Part shown: in pieces, positions 15,124 through 22,478 of the stretch
Layout of the letters: every line of letters begins with the position of its first letter
How positions within the stretch are numbered: position 1 is the stretch's first letter
NCBI GenBank assembly: GCA_029259455.1
Contig: JAPDIT010000002.1
Location: 1 to 25,548 of the forward strand
Origin: Archaeoglobi archaeon
GTDB lineage: Archaea; Halobacteriota; Archaeoglobi; Archaeoglobales; Archaeoglobaceae
DNA: 25,548 nt
Direction of reading: 5' to 3'
The notes under the pieces: generated by a model
What the model saw: only the letters and a program-made list of their open reading frames with translations
The model's database searches: none
What the model was told of the DNA's origin: nothing
Program-made: the position numbers and the translations under genes

Positions 15124-15140
15124 TTTTTGAATTAAAAATA

Positions 15141-15150
15141 AACTTTAAAT
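15141..15150 (+). promoter_or_regulatory. TATA box of the regulator-pur-car operon
   Basis: AACTTTAAAT lies about 28 bp before ATG 15175, the spacing of a leaderless archaeal promoter. It supports ATG 15175 over the upstream in-frame TTG at 15160. Confidence 0.6.
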
Positions 15151-15169
15151 GTTGCCTCATTGCGCAACA
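15150..15169. promoter_or_regulatory. Candidate operator palindrome for the operon regulator
   Basis: TGTTGC-N8-GCAACA, perfect 6-bp arms, lies between the TATA box and the predicted transcription start. Binding here would block polymerase recruitment, so autorepression by the adjacent winged-helix protein is a natural reading. The palindrome is seen directly; its function is inferred. Confidence 0.5.
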
Positions 15170-15174
15170 GAACA

Positions 15175-15384
15175 ATGCCGGATGAGTTGAGCGTTACCGA
15201 GGTTTCCAAAAAGTTAGGAATTGGAAAGTACAGTGCATCCAAGCATCTCAGGCTGCTTTACGATTTGGGTCTTGTTGATGTGAAGGAAGAACCACCGAGA
15301 AAGTTATATCGTGTTACAATTCCTGAGGTTAGGGAATTGCTCAAAGCCTACGACAAAGTTGTTGAGGCAATATCGAAGAGGTGA
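15175..15384 (+). CDS. Small winged-helix (ArsR-like) transcriptional regulator
   Basis: A 69-residue single-domain DNA-binding protein from ATG 15175. The helix-turn-helix is SVTEVSKKLGIGKYSASKHLRLLYDLGLVDV (residues 6-36), followed by a wing KEEPPRKLYRVT and a C-terminal helix (VRELLKAYDKVVEAI) suited to dimerisation. There are no cysteine or histidine metal sites of the classical ArsR type, so the effector, if any, is unknown. It is the first gene of the purE-purC-carA-carB-larB unit, with its stop 4 bp before the purE ATG. A palindrome sits in its promoter, suggesting autoregulation and control of nucleotide synthesis genes. A TTG at 15160 would add five residues but overlaps the palindrome. 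Confidence 0.8.
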   Translation: MPDELSVTEVSKKLGIGKYSASKHLRLLYDLGLVDVKEEPPRKLYRVTIPEVRELLKAYDKVVEAISKR

Positions 15385-15388
15385 AAAT

Positions 15389-15853
15389 ATGAAAGCTGTA
15401 ATAATTATGGGCTCAAAATCGGATCTTGATTACTGCAAGAAGATAGCCGAAAAAATCAAGCAGTTCGGGATAGATTGTGTTTTAAGAATCGCTTCAGCAC
15501 ACAAAACACCTGAAAAGGTTCTCGAAATCATAAGAGAGTATGAGGAGGATGATGTTGTTTTTGTAACCGTTGCAGGGAGGAGCAACGCTCTCAGCGGTTT
15601 TGTGGATGCAAACACCCATAAACCCGTCATAGCCTCCCCGCCCTACAGCGATAAGTTTGCTGGAGCAGATATTTTCTCAAGCATCAGGATGCCTTCTGGA
15701 GTGGCTCCAATGCTCGTTCTTGAAGCTGAGAACACAGCACTGGCAGTTGCCAAGATTTTCGCAATGAAGAACGAAATGGTCAGAGAGAAAGTAATTCAGT
15801 TCCAGGAGAAAAAGAGGGAAGAAATTTATAAAGCGGATGAGGAGATGAGGTGA
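15389..15853 (+). CDS. purE: PurE, class II-like AIR carboxylase
   Basis: A 154-residue enzyme of de novo purine synthesis that carboxylates aminoimidazole ribonucleotide. The N-terminal MGSKSDLDYCKKIAEKI and SAHKTPEKV are the PurE signature. The next block reads AGRSNALSGFVDANTHKPVIASPP and then SSIRMPSGVAP. This resembles the AGRSNGLGP...NTAYPVISCPP and SSLRLPSG of animal PAICS (class II, direct use of CO2 on AIR) more than the bacterial class I AGxAAHLPG pattern. A class II enzyme needs no PurK, and none is seen. The ATG at 15389 is preceded by GAGGTGA (15378-15384). An upstream in-frame extension over the regulator gene is rejected. Confidence 0.92.
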   Translation: MKAVIIMGSKSDLDYCKKIAEKIKQFGIDCVLRIASAHKTPEKVLEIIREYEEDDVVFVTVAGRSNALSGFVDANTHKPVIASPPYSDKFAGADIFSSIRMPSGVAPMLVLEAENTALAVAKIFAMKNEMVREKVIQFQEKKREEIYKADEEMR

Positions 15854-15857
15854 TTTG

Positions 15858-16850
15858 ATGGGTAGTGTTAAAGATTTAATAGTTCTCAGGGAGCCCATTG
15901 ATAAGCCCGGACTCGGTAGATTCATCTTTTCTGACCGATATTCTGTTTTCGACTACGGAGAGATGCCGGATAAAATCGAGGGTAAGGGAAAGACTCTCTG
16001 CATGGTCTCAGCCTACTTCTTCGAAAAGCTTGAGGAAGAGGGGATAAAGACTCACTACGTCGGTCTGGTTGAGGATGGAAAGGTTAAGAGGTTTGATGAG
16101 GTGAGTGGTGCGGTTAACGAGATGGAGATAAAGCTTGTCAAGGTTGTAAAGCCTGAAGGTGACTATTCCATCTTCAAAAAGTTAAAGGGAAACTTTCTCA
16201 TTCCCCTCGAAATAATTTACCGCAACAGCATTCCTGAAGGCTCCTCTCTGCTAAGAAGAATTAAGAGGGGAGAGGTTAAGCCCGAAGACTTCGGTCTCAG
16301 CAAGATTGAAGCCGGAATGAGGCTTGAAAGGCCAATCATCGACTTCAGCACAAAGCTTGAGGATGTTGACCGCTACCTCAGCCATGCAGAGGCGAGGGAG
16401 ATTTCTGGGTTGACTGATGACGAATTCGAAGCTCTCAAGGATCTTGCGATTAGGGTTGATGATATTATAACTAGAGAAGTCGGGAAGGCTGGCTTAACAA
16501 ACGAGGATGGAAAGATAGAGGTTGCACTGGATAGGGAAAGGAATTTGATGGTCGTTGATGCAGTTGGAACACCTGACGAGTGCAGGTTCAGCATGGATGG
16601 GTTCGAGGTCAGCAAGGAGCTTTTGAGGAAGTACTACCGCAAAACTAAGTGGTATGAGAAAGTCAAGCAGCTTAAGGGAAAGGAGGGATGGAGGGAGGCC
16701 GTTGGGAAACCGCCGTCTCTGCCTGAAGAGGTTAAAGAGGGAATTTCCAACCTGTACAAGGCCTTTTGCAACGAGGTTGTGGGTAAAAGACTTTTCGATG
16801 TTCCCAGGCTTAAAGAAGTTGTTTCTCATCTCAAAGAGGTGCTGGAATGA
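15858..16850 (+). CDS. purC: PurC, SAICAR synthetase (archaeal long form)
   Basis: A 330-residue ATP-dependent ligase joining aspartate to CAIR to give SAICAR, the step after PurE. Motifs include GRFIFSDRYSVFDYGEMPDKIEGKG (near residues 20-44, nucleotide and substrate loop), NFLIPLEIIYRNSIPEGSSLL, and the C-terminal DAVGTPDECRF and KQLKGKEGWREAVGKPP. The length is greater than the roughly 240 residues of bacterial PurC. ATG 15858 lies 4 bp after the purE stop with GAGGTGA at 15847-15853. A TTG three bases earlier is less likely. purE and purC adjacency mirrors the fused PAICS of animals. Confidence 0.95.
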   Translation: MGSVKDLIVLREPIDKPGLGRFIFSDRYSVFDYGEMPDKIEGKGKTLCMVSAYFFEKLEEEGIKTHYVGLVEDGKVKRFDEVSGAVNEMEIKLVKVVKPEGDYSIFKKLKGNFLIPLEIIYRNSIPEGSSLLRRIKRGEVKPEDFGLSKIEAGMRLERPIIDFSTKLEDVDRYLSHAEAREISGLTDDEFEALKDLAIRVDDIITREVGKAGLTNEDGKIEVALDRERNLMVVDAVGTPDECRFSMDGFEVSKELLRKYYRKTKWYEKVKQLKGKEGWREAVGKPPSLPEEVKEGISNLYKAFCNEVVGKRLFDVPRLKEVVSHLKEVLE

Positions 16851-17923
16851 AAGCAGCGTTAGCTCTTGAAGACGGAACCTACCTCGAGGGGAGGGCGTTT
16901 GGTGCAAAAAGGGACGGTTTGGGGGAGATAGTTTTCTGCACATCCATGACCGGATACGTTGAGGCTTTAACAGATCCAAGCTACAAGGGACAGATTCTGA
17001 TGATGACATATCCACTCATTGGAAATTATGGGGTGAACAGAGAGGACTTCGAGAGCGATGGGGTTAAAGTGGAAGGATTCGTTGTCAAAGAGCTTTGCAA
17101 AAAACCGAGCAACTGGAGAAGCGAGATGAGCGTTGACGAACTGCTGAAAGAATACGATGTCCCTGGCATTGAGGGTGTCGACACGAGAATGCTGACGAGG
17201 AAGATTAGGATTTACGGCTCGATGAAGGCGGCGATAGGCATCGGGGATGTGGAGAAGGAGGAGCTGGTGAAAAAGGCTGTGGAGCAACCATTCATAAGCG
17301 ACATCGACCTTGTAGACAAGGTCTGCGTGAGGGAGCCAAAGAGGTTTGAATCCGATGGCGATCTTGAGGTGGTTCTGGTTGACTGTGGAGTCAAGATGAG
17401 CATAGTGAGGCAGCTCTTGAAGAGGGGTGTAAATCTTACAGTTGTACCTTACGATTTCCCGCCTGAGAAAATTAAGGAGATGAATCCTGACGGTGTGTTC
17501 ATTTCCAATGGCCCTGGAGATCCCGCGAGAGTTAAGCCAACTATTGAGACGATAAGGAAGCTTGCGGGACAGATACCGATGGCGGGAATCTGCCTTGGCC
17601 ACCAGCTCACAGCTTTGGCTCTCGGAGCAAAAACTTTCAAGCTTAAATTCGGGCATCATGGCAGCAATCAGCCGGTAAAGGATTTCGAGACTGGAAGGGT
17701 GTTCATATCCAGCCAGAACCACAACTTTGCTGTAGACACCAAAACTCTCCCAAAGGAGTTTGAGGTTACTCAGATCAACCTGAATGACAATACGGTTGAA
17801 GGAATGGTCCACAGGGACTTTCCGCTCATAACTGTGCAGTATCACCCCGAAGCGGGGCCGGGGCCTCACGACACATACTTCTTCTTCGACAGGTACGTGG
17901 AGATGCTCAGGCAGTACAGGTGA
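16847..17923 (+). CDS. carA: CarA, carbamoyl-phosphate synthase small subunit (glutamine amidotransferase)
   Basis: 358 residues. Hydrolyses glutamine and channels ammonia to CarB. The N-terminal CarA domain includes CTSMTGYVEALTDPSYKGQI (residues 31-50). The class I amidotransferase triad is Cys249 in GICLGHQL, His333 and Glu335 in QYHPEAGPGPHD. Length is normal. The start ATG overlaps the purC stop by 4 bp (ATGA), so translation is coupled. Downstream carB begins 6 bp after its stop. Confidence 0.97.
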   Translation: MKAALALEDGTYLEGRAFGAKRDGLGEIVFCTSMTGYVEALTDPSYKGQILMMTYPLIGNYGVNREDFESDGVKVEGFVVKELCKKPSNWRSEMSVDELLKEYDVPGIEGVDTRMLTRKIRIYGSMKAAIGIGDVEKEELVKKAVEQPFISDIDLVDKVCVREPKRFESDGDLEVVLVDCGVKMSIVRQLLKRGVNLTVVPYDFPPEKIKEMNPDGVFISNGPGDPARVKPTIETIRKLAGQIPMAGICLGHQLTALALGAKTFKLKFGHHGSNQPVKDFETGRVFISSQNHNFAVDTKTLPKEFEVTQINLNDNTVEGMVHRDFPLITVQYHPEAGPGPHDTYFFFDRYVEMLRQYR

Positions 17924-17929
17924 TGGTTA

Positions 17930-20900
17930 ATGCCGAAAAGAGAGGATATCAAGAGAATCATGGTCATAGGAAGCGGTCCGATTGTGATAGGGCAGGCTGC
18001 CGAGTTTGACTACTCAGGAAGTCAGGCCTGCAAGGCCTTGAGGGAAGAGGGTTACGAGGTTGTGCTTGTCAACTCCAATCCCGCAACGATCATGACTGAT
18101 CCAGAGATGGCGGACAGAGTTTACATTGAGCCGCTTGATGCGGAAATTGTGGCGAAGATAATTGAAAGAGAAACTCCCGATGCCCTTCTCCCAACTCTCG
18201 GTGGGCAGACGGCCCTCAACCTTGCCGTCCAACTCACCGAGATGGGGGTTCTGGAAAAGTATGGTGTTGAATTAATTGGGGCTAAGTTTGAGGCGATAAA
18301 GAAGGCAGAAGACAGAGAGCTTTTCAAAGAGTCGATGAGAAAGATTGGTTTGGAAGTGCCAAAGAGTGATGTTGCCAATGATGTCGCTGAAGCACTGGCC
18401 ATTGCAGATGAGATTGGTTATCCAGTGGTTGTTAGGCCGGCGTTCACTCTCGGAGGCACTGGCGGTGGGATTGCCTACAACAGGGAGGAGCTTAAGGAGA
18501 TTGCGTCAAAGGGGCTTAAGCTGTCAATGATAAACCAGGTGCTGATTGAAGAGGGAGTTCTGGGCTGGAAGGAGTTCGAGCTTGAGGTGATGAGAGACCT
18601 TGCAGACAACGTCGTTATCATCTGTTCAATCGAGAACTTCGACCCGATGGGAGTTCATACGGGGGACAGCATCACAGTCGCTCCAGCTCAAACTCTAACC
18701 GACGTTGAATATCAGTATCTAAGAGATGCTGCAATCAAGATAATCAGGGAGATTGGAGTTGAGACGGGAGGTAGCAACATCCAGTTTGCCGTCCACCCCG
18801 AAAACGGCAGGGTTGTTGCGATCGAAATGAATCCGAGAGTCAGTAGGTCTTCAGCTTTGGCCTCGAAAGCAACTGGCTTTCCAATAGCCAAGATAGCGGC
18901 AAAGCTGGCTGTTGGCTACACACTCGATGAAATACCAAATGATATAACGAAGGAAACACCTGCAAGCTTTGAACCCACAATCGACTACGTAGTGGTTAAA
19001 ATTCCGAGATTTGCTTTCGATAAATTCCCGACTGCCGACCCCGTTCTTGGCAGCCAGATGAAGAGCGTGGGAGAGGTTATGGCCATTGGCAGAACCTTTG
19101 AGGAGGCATTGCAGAAGGCAATAAGGAGCCTCGAAATAGGAAGATACGGGCTGGGCTGTGACGGAAAGGACAAGGAAGTTACGATGGAAGAGATAAGAAA
19201 TGGGTTGAGGTATCCCAACGCCAACAGAGTCTTCTACATCCGCTACGCTTTGCAGAGGGGAATGAGTGTTGAGGAGATTTACGAGCTGACGAAGATTGAC
19301 CCGTGGTTCATAGAGAAGATAAAGAACCTCGCGGAGTTTGAGGAAAAGCTGAAGCAAATTGCAGAGAGAATGAAAATCGACGAGATTCCGAAAGAGATTC
19401 TGAAGAAAGCCAAGGAGCTCGGCTACTCGGACAGACAGCTCGCCACAATTTTCAACACGACTGAAAGGGAAGTCAGGAGAGTGAGAAAGAAGAGGGGGCT
19501 GAGGGCGGTTTACAAGATGGTCGATACTTGTGCGGCGGAATTTGAGGCAAAGACACCCTATTACTACTCCACTTACGAAGACGAGAACGAAGCTCTAAGG
19601 ACAGAGAAGAAGAGGGTGATGATTCTCGGTGCCGGGCCGAACAGAATTGGGCAGGGCATAGAGTTTGACTACTGCTGTGTTCATGCCGTCTTCAGCCTTA
19701 AAGATGAGGGATATGAGACGATTATGGTAAACTGTAATCCCGAGACGGTTTCAACCGACTACGACACCTCAGACAGGCTGTACTTTGAGCCGATAACACA
19801 CGAGGATGTGATGAACATCTACGAAAACGAGCGACCTGAGGGAGTCATAGTGCAGTTTGGCGGTCAAACTCCCCTCAACATCGCAAGAGAGCTTGAAGGG
19901 AGCGGAGCAAGAATTTTGGGAACCTCAGTCGACTCCATCGACATTGCAGAGGACAGGGAGAGATTTGCAGCGCTGCTTGAGAAGCTCAACATTCCACAGC
20001 CTGAAAACGGCATAGCCCACAGTCTTGAGGAGGCAAAGGAAATAGCCAGAAAGATTGGCTTCCCTGTATTGGTGAGGCCAAGCTACGTCCTTGGTGGAAG
20101 GGCGATGGAAATCGTATATGATGAGGAAACGCTTGAGAGGTACATCACAGAGGCTCTGGAAGTCAGCCCGGAAAAGCCCATTCTCATCGACAAATTCCTT
20201 GAGGACGCGATTGAGGTGGAGGTGGACGCGCTTTGCGATGGTGAAGATGTTGTGATTGGGGGCATAATGGAGCACATAGAGGAGGCAGGAGTGCACAGCG
20301 GCGATTCGGCATGTGTTCTTCCGCCAGTGTCGCTGGATGAGGAAACTATCAGCACCATAGTTGACTACACGAGGAAAATGGCCCTCGAACTGAATGTTGT
20401 TGGACTCATAAACATTCAGTATGCCGTAAAGGACGGAAAGGTTTACGTTCTTGAAGCAAACCCCAGAGCGAGCAGGACTGTTCCGTTCGTGAGCAAGGCT
20501 ACCGGTATTCCGTTAGCGAAGATTGCAGCAAAGCTTATGATGGGCAAAAAGCTCAGAGAGCTTGGAGTTAAGGAGAAGCTCAAACTCAAGCATGTGGCGG
20601 TGAAGGAGGCAGTATTCCCGTTCATAAAGCTTCCGGGAGTTGACCCAGTCCTCGGCCCGGAGATGAAGTCTACTGGGGAGGTTATGGGTATAGACTACGA
20701 CTTTGGGCTCGCTTTCTACAAAGCCGAGCTTGGTGCAGGAATGAGGCTTCCCCTGGAGGGAACTGTGTTCATAAGCGTAAGGAAAAAGGACAAGAACGAA
20801 AAGCTGCTCTACATTGCAAGGAAGTTCAAGGAGCTTGGATTCAGAATAATTGCAACTGATGGTACAAGGAATTATTTGGTGAAGAACGGTGTTGAGGCAG

Positions 20901-21160
20901 AACTAGTCTTCAAAATCAGTCAGGGGAGACCAAACATCCTTGATGCGATAGTAAACAGGCAGGTTGACCTCATCATCAACACGCCTTCTGGCAAGAAGGG
21001 AAGGACTGAAGGATACATGATCAGGAGGGCGGCGGTGGACTACGGTGTTGCCTATATTACAACGATGGCAGGAGCGCTGGCGGCAGTGAGGGCGATTGAG
21101 GCGGTAAAGTCGAAGAAGATGGTTGTGAAATCGATACAGGAGTATCATGAGGAGAGCTGA
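17930..21160 (+). CDS. carB: CarB, carbamoyl-phosphate synthase large subunit
   Basis: 1076 residues, full-length and unsplit. Makes carbamoyl phosphate from bicarbonate, ammonia and two ATP, for pyrimidines and arginine. Two homologous ATP-grasp halves are visible. The first begins IMVIGSGPIVIGQAAEFDYSG and has RPAFTLGGTGGG and EMNPRVSRSSALASKATG. The second begins MILGAGPNRIGQGIEFDYC and has RPSYVLGGRAMEI and EANPRASRTVPFVSKATG. The last about 125 residues form the MGS-like allosteric domain (ARKFKELGFRIIATDGTRNYL). Its final 14 bp overlap the larB start. Many archaea split carB; here it is intact. Confidence 0.98.
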   Translation: MPKREDIKRIMVIGSGPIVIGQAAEFDYSGSQACKALREEGYEVVLVNSNPATIMTDPEMADRVYIEPLDAEIVAKIIERETPDALLPTLGGQTALNLAVQLTEMGVLEKYGVELIGAKFEAIKKAEDRELFKESMRKIGLEVPKSDVANDVAEALAIADEIGYPVVVRPAFTLGGTGGGIAYNREELKEIASKGLKLSMINQVLIEEGVLGWKEFELEVMRDLADNVVIICSIENFDPMGVHTGDSITVAPAQTLTDVEYQYLRDAAIKIIREIGVETGGSNIQFAVHPENGRVVAIEMNPRVSRSSALASKATGFPIAKIAAKLAVGYTLDEIPNDITKETPASFEPTIDYVVVKIPRFAFDKFPTADPVLGSQMKSVGEVMAIGRTFEEALQKAIRSLEIGRYGLGCDGKDKEVTMEEIRNGLRYPNANRVFYIRYALQRGMSVEEIYELTKIDPWFIEKIKNLAEFEEKLKQIAERMKIDEIPKEILKKAKELGYSDRQLATIFNTTEREVRRVRKKRGLRAVYKMVDTCAAEFEAKTPYYYSTYEDENEALRTEKKRVMILGAGPNRIGQGIEFDYCCVHAVFSLKDEGYETIMVNCNPETVSTDYDTSDRLYFEPITHEDVMNIYENERPEGVIVQFGGQTPLNIARELEGSGARILGTSVDSIDIAEDRERFAALLEKLNIPQPENGIAHSLEEAKEIARKIGFPVLVRPSYVLGGRAMEIVYDEETLERYITEALEVSPEKPILIDKFLEDAIEVEVDALCDGEDVVIGGIMEHIEEAGVHSGDSACVLPPVSLDEETISTIVDYTRKMALELNVVGLINIQYAVKDGKVYVLEANPRASRTVPFVSKATGIPLAKIAAKLMMGKKLRELGVKEKLKLKHVAVKEAVFPFIKLPGVDPVLGPEMKSTGEVMGIDYDFGLAFYKAELGAGMRLPLEGTVFISVRKKDKNEKLLYIARKFKELGFRIIATDGTRNYLVKNGVEAELVFKISQGRPNILDAIVNRQVDLIINTPSGKKGRTEGYMIRRAAVDYGVAYITTMAGALAAVRAIEAVKSKKMVVKSIQEYHEES

Positions 21161-21833
21161 CGATTTGGATAATCTGGCAAATCTGGATTTTGACAGACTA
21201 GGGAGAGCTGGAAAACCAGAGGCTATTCTTGCAGAAGGAAAGAGTGTTGAAGATTTGGTGAAGATAGTCAGACGCTTTATTGAGGAAGGAAAGTCAACTC
21301 TTGTTACAAGACTGACAGAGGAGCAGATTGATGCCTTAAAAAGCTTCAAGGAGGTAAGGATAAACGAAAGGGGAAGAATAGCCATAGTTGGTGAGCCAAT
21401 TGCTGCTAAAATGGGAAAAGTTGCAATTCTGACAGCAGGAACTTCTGACATTCCCGTAGCCGAGGAGGCTGCAGTAACGGCGGAGTTCTTAGGGCTTGAG
21501 GTTCTGAAGTTCTACGACGTAGGGGTTGCAGGCCTGCACAGAATCGTCGAGCCTGTCAAGACGATCAGGGAGGAGAACGTGGACAGCGCAATCGTTATTG
21601 CTGGAATGGAAGGTGCTCTTCCATCAGTTATAGCGGGCCTTGTTGACGTGCCAGTAATAGCTGTCCCAACCTCAGTGGGGTATGGTGTTAACCTGGGTGG
21701 GATAACGACACTTTTTGCGATGCTTCAGAGCTGCTCTTCAGGTGTTGCAGTGGTGAATATAGACAACGGATTCGGTGCGGCGGTTTTTGCTTCGCTGATT
21801 TCAAGGGTTAAGAGAAAAGCTCGTGAAGGTTAG
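21147..21833 (+). CDS. larB: LarB-family nickel-pincer cofactor biosynthesis protein
   Basis: 228 residues. LarB carboxylates and hydrolyses nicotinate adenine dinucleotide to pyridinium-3,5-biscarboxylic acid mononucleotide, the first step of the nickel-pincer cofactor of lactate racemase-type enzymes. The C-terminal two thirds are PurE-like: VAILTAGTSDIPVAEEAAVTAEFLG (residues 92-116), IAGMEGALPSVIAGLVDVPVIAVPTSVGYG and CSSGVAVVNIDNGFGA, where Cys196 matches the catalytic cysteine of characterised LarB. The larC and larE genes are not in the window. The start overlaps carB by 14 bp, so it is the last gene of the pur/car operon. A moonlighting role in this nucleotide operon cannot be excluded. 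Confidence 0.9.
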   Translation: MRRADDLDNLANLDFDRLGRAGKPEAILAEGKSVEDLVKIVRRFIEEGKSTLVTRLTEEQIDALKSFKEVRINERGRIAIVGEPIAAKMGKVAILTAGTSDIPVAEEAAVTAEFLGLEVLKFYDVGVAGLHRIVEPVKTIREENVDSAIVIAGMEGALPSVIAGLVDVPVIAVPTSVGYGVNLGGITTLFAMLQSCSSGVAVVNIDNGFGAAVFASLISRVKRKAREG

Positions 21834-21906
21834 CTTACTGATCGTAGTTGTTCTCAATAATGTTATTACGACTTTCTCGCTACCTCTCTTAGCCCTTTAC
21901 GTGTGA
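21823..21906 (+). pseudogene. 27-codon N-terminal stub of a membrane transporter (MFS-like)
   Basis: A GTG at 21823 overlaps the last codons of larB and opens a reading frame for 27 codons to a TGA at 21904-21906. It encodes a single hydrophobic helix (SLLIVVVLNNVITTFSLPLL ending ALYV) that resembles the first TM segment of major-facilitator proteins. Nothing continues it downstream in any frame I can follow. I read it as the truncated remains of an operon member; a tiny membrane peptide is the alternative. Confidence 0.4.
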
Positions 21907-21984
21907 TTATCAATCTTTTTAACGAACTACGCAACTCAATCGCTAAGGCAAAAACTTTACTTTTCAACCCTGCCTCTTCACTTC

Positions 21985-22478
21985 ATGTTAATTGCTGCCA
22001 TCAAGAATCATCCGGCAGAAGATCTCAGATACATTGAAGAAATTTTCTGCAAAGAAGGTGTGGAGTTCTATTACGTTGAAGCTTATTCAAATGCAAAAAT
22101 TGCGGATTTCGATGCGCTAGTGATTCTTGGAGGCCCTATAGGGGTTTACGAGGCGGAGAAGTATCCATTTTTGAATTGAGAGATGGAGCTGGTAAGAAAG
22201 ACGTACAGGTATAAACCCGTTTTTGGAATATGCCTCGGTGCACAGTTGATTGCCGCAGCCTTGGGGGGAAGAGGTGAAAAAATCAGTGTTTCTTGCAGGT
22301 AAGGCTTTTTGCGGTGCAGTTCCACATCGAGGTAACTTTTGACCTTACCGAAACTGGTTTCGATGAGAAAGCGTTGAGCGAGGACGAGAAAAGGAAGATT
22401 ATTGGAGAAAGCAGGGGAAAGATTAAAGCTCAGAACGAGTTTTGCAAGAAATTCGTCGAGTCCTTCTTCACTCTTTAG
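21985..22478 (+). pseudogene. Broken class I glutamine amidotransferase (GuaA-type GATase-like)
   Basis: Reading from ATG 21985, a GATase1 N-terminus is clear (about residues 46-54, LVILGGPIGVY). An in-frame TGA at 22177-22179 stops it. The same frame resumes with the nucleophile elbow FGICLGAQLIAAALGG (22219-22266), now with its Cys, and ends at TAA near 22300. The C-terminal part reappears from about 22290 in another frame as LFAVQFHIEVTFDLTE, carrying the catalytic His and Glu. Roughly 60 residues between are missing. One nonsense codon plus an internal deletion make it non-functional. Confidence 0.8.

Larger units (their letters stand above)
14353..15140. other. Decayed intergenic region with gene remnants
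   Basis: About 790 bp without an intact gene. It contains an inverted repeat CCAAGCTA/TAGCTTGG (14429-14436 and 14462-14469), a 31-codon open minus-strand stretch (14485-14580, reading VERCLVEIIKEYFRRFRQ) that might be a transposase tail, a SpoIIM-like C-terminal fragment and a Yip1-like fragment, the last two listed separately. Composition is more AT-rich than the genes around it. This looks like a rearrangement scar. Confidence 0.5.

Noticed and set aside
15311..15388. Longer purE start at 15311
   Set aside because: It would overlap most of the regulator's last 74 bp in another frame; the GAGGTGA site and conserved MKAVIIMGSKSD start point to 15389.
16967..17869. A 300-codon open frame on the minus strand antisense to carA
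   Set aside because: It lies entirely inside carA, which has full catalytic motifs; composition bias in a conserved gene leaves the other strand open. No family pattern is seen.
18851..19357. A 168-codon minus-strand open frame inside carB
   Set aside because: Shadow of carB, no recognisable motif.
22177..22179. In-frame TGA in the amidotransferase as a possible recoding (selenocysteine) site
   Set aside because: The gene also lacks about 60 residues and shifts frame downstream, so recoding cannot restore it. No stem-loop was looked for or needed.
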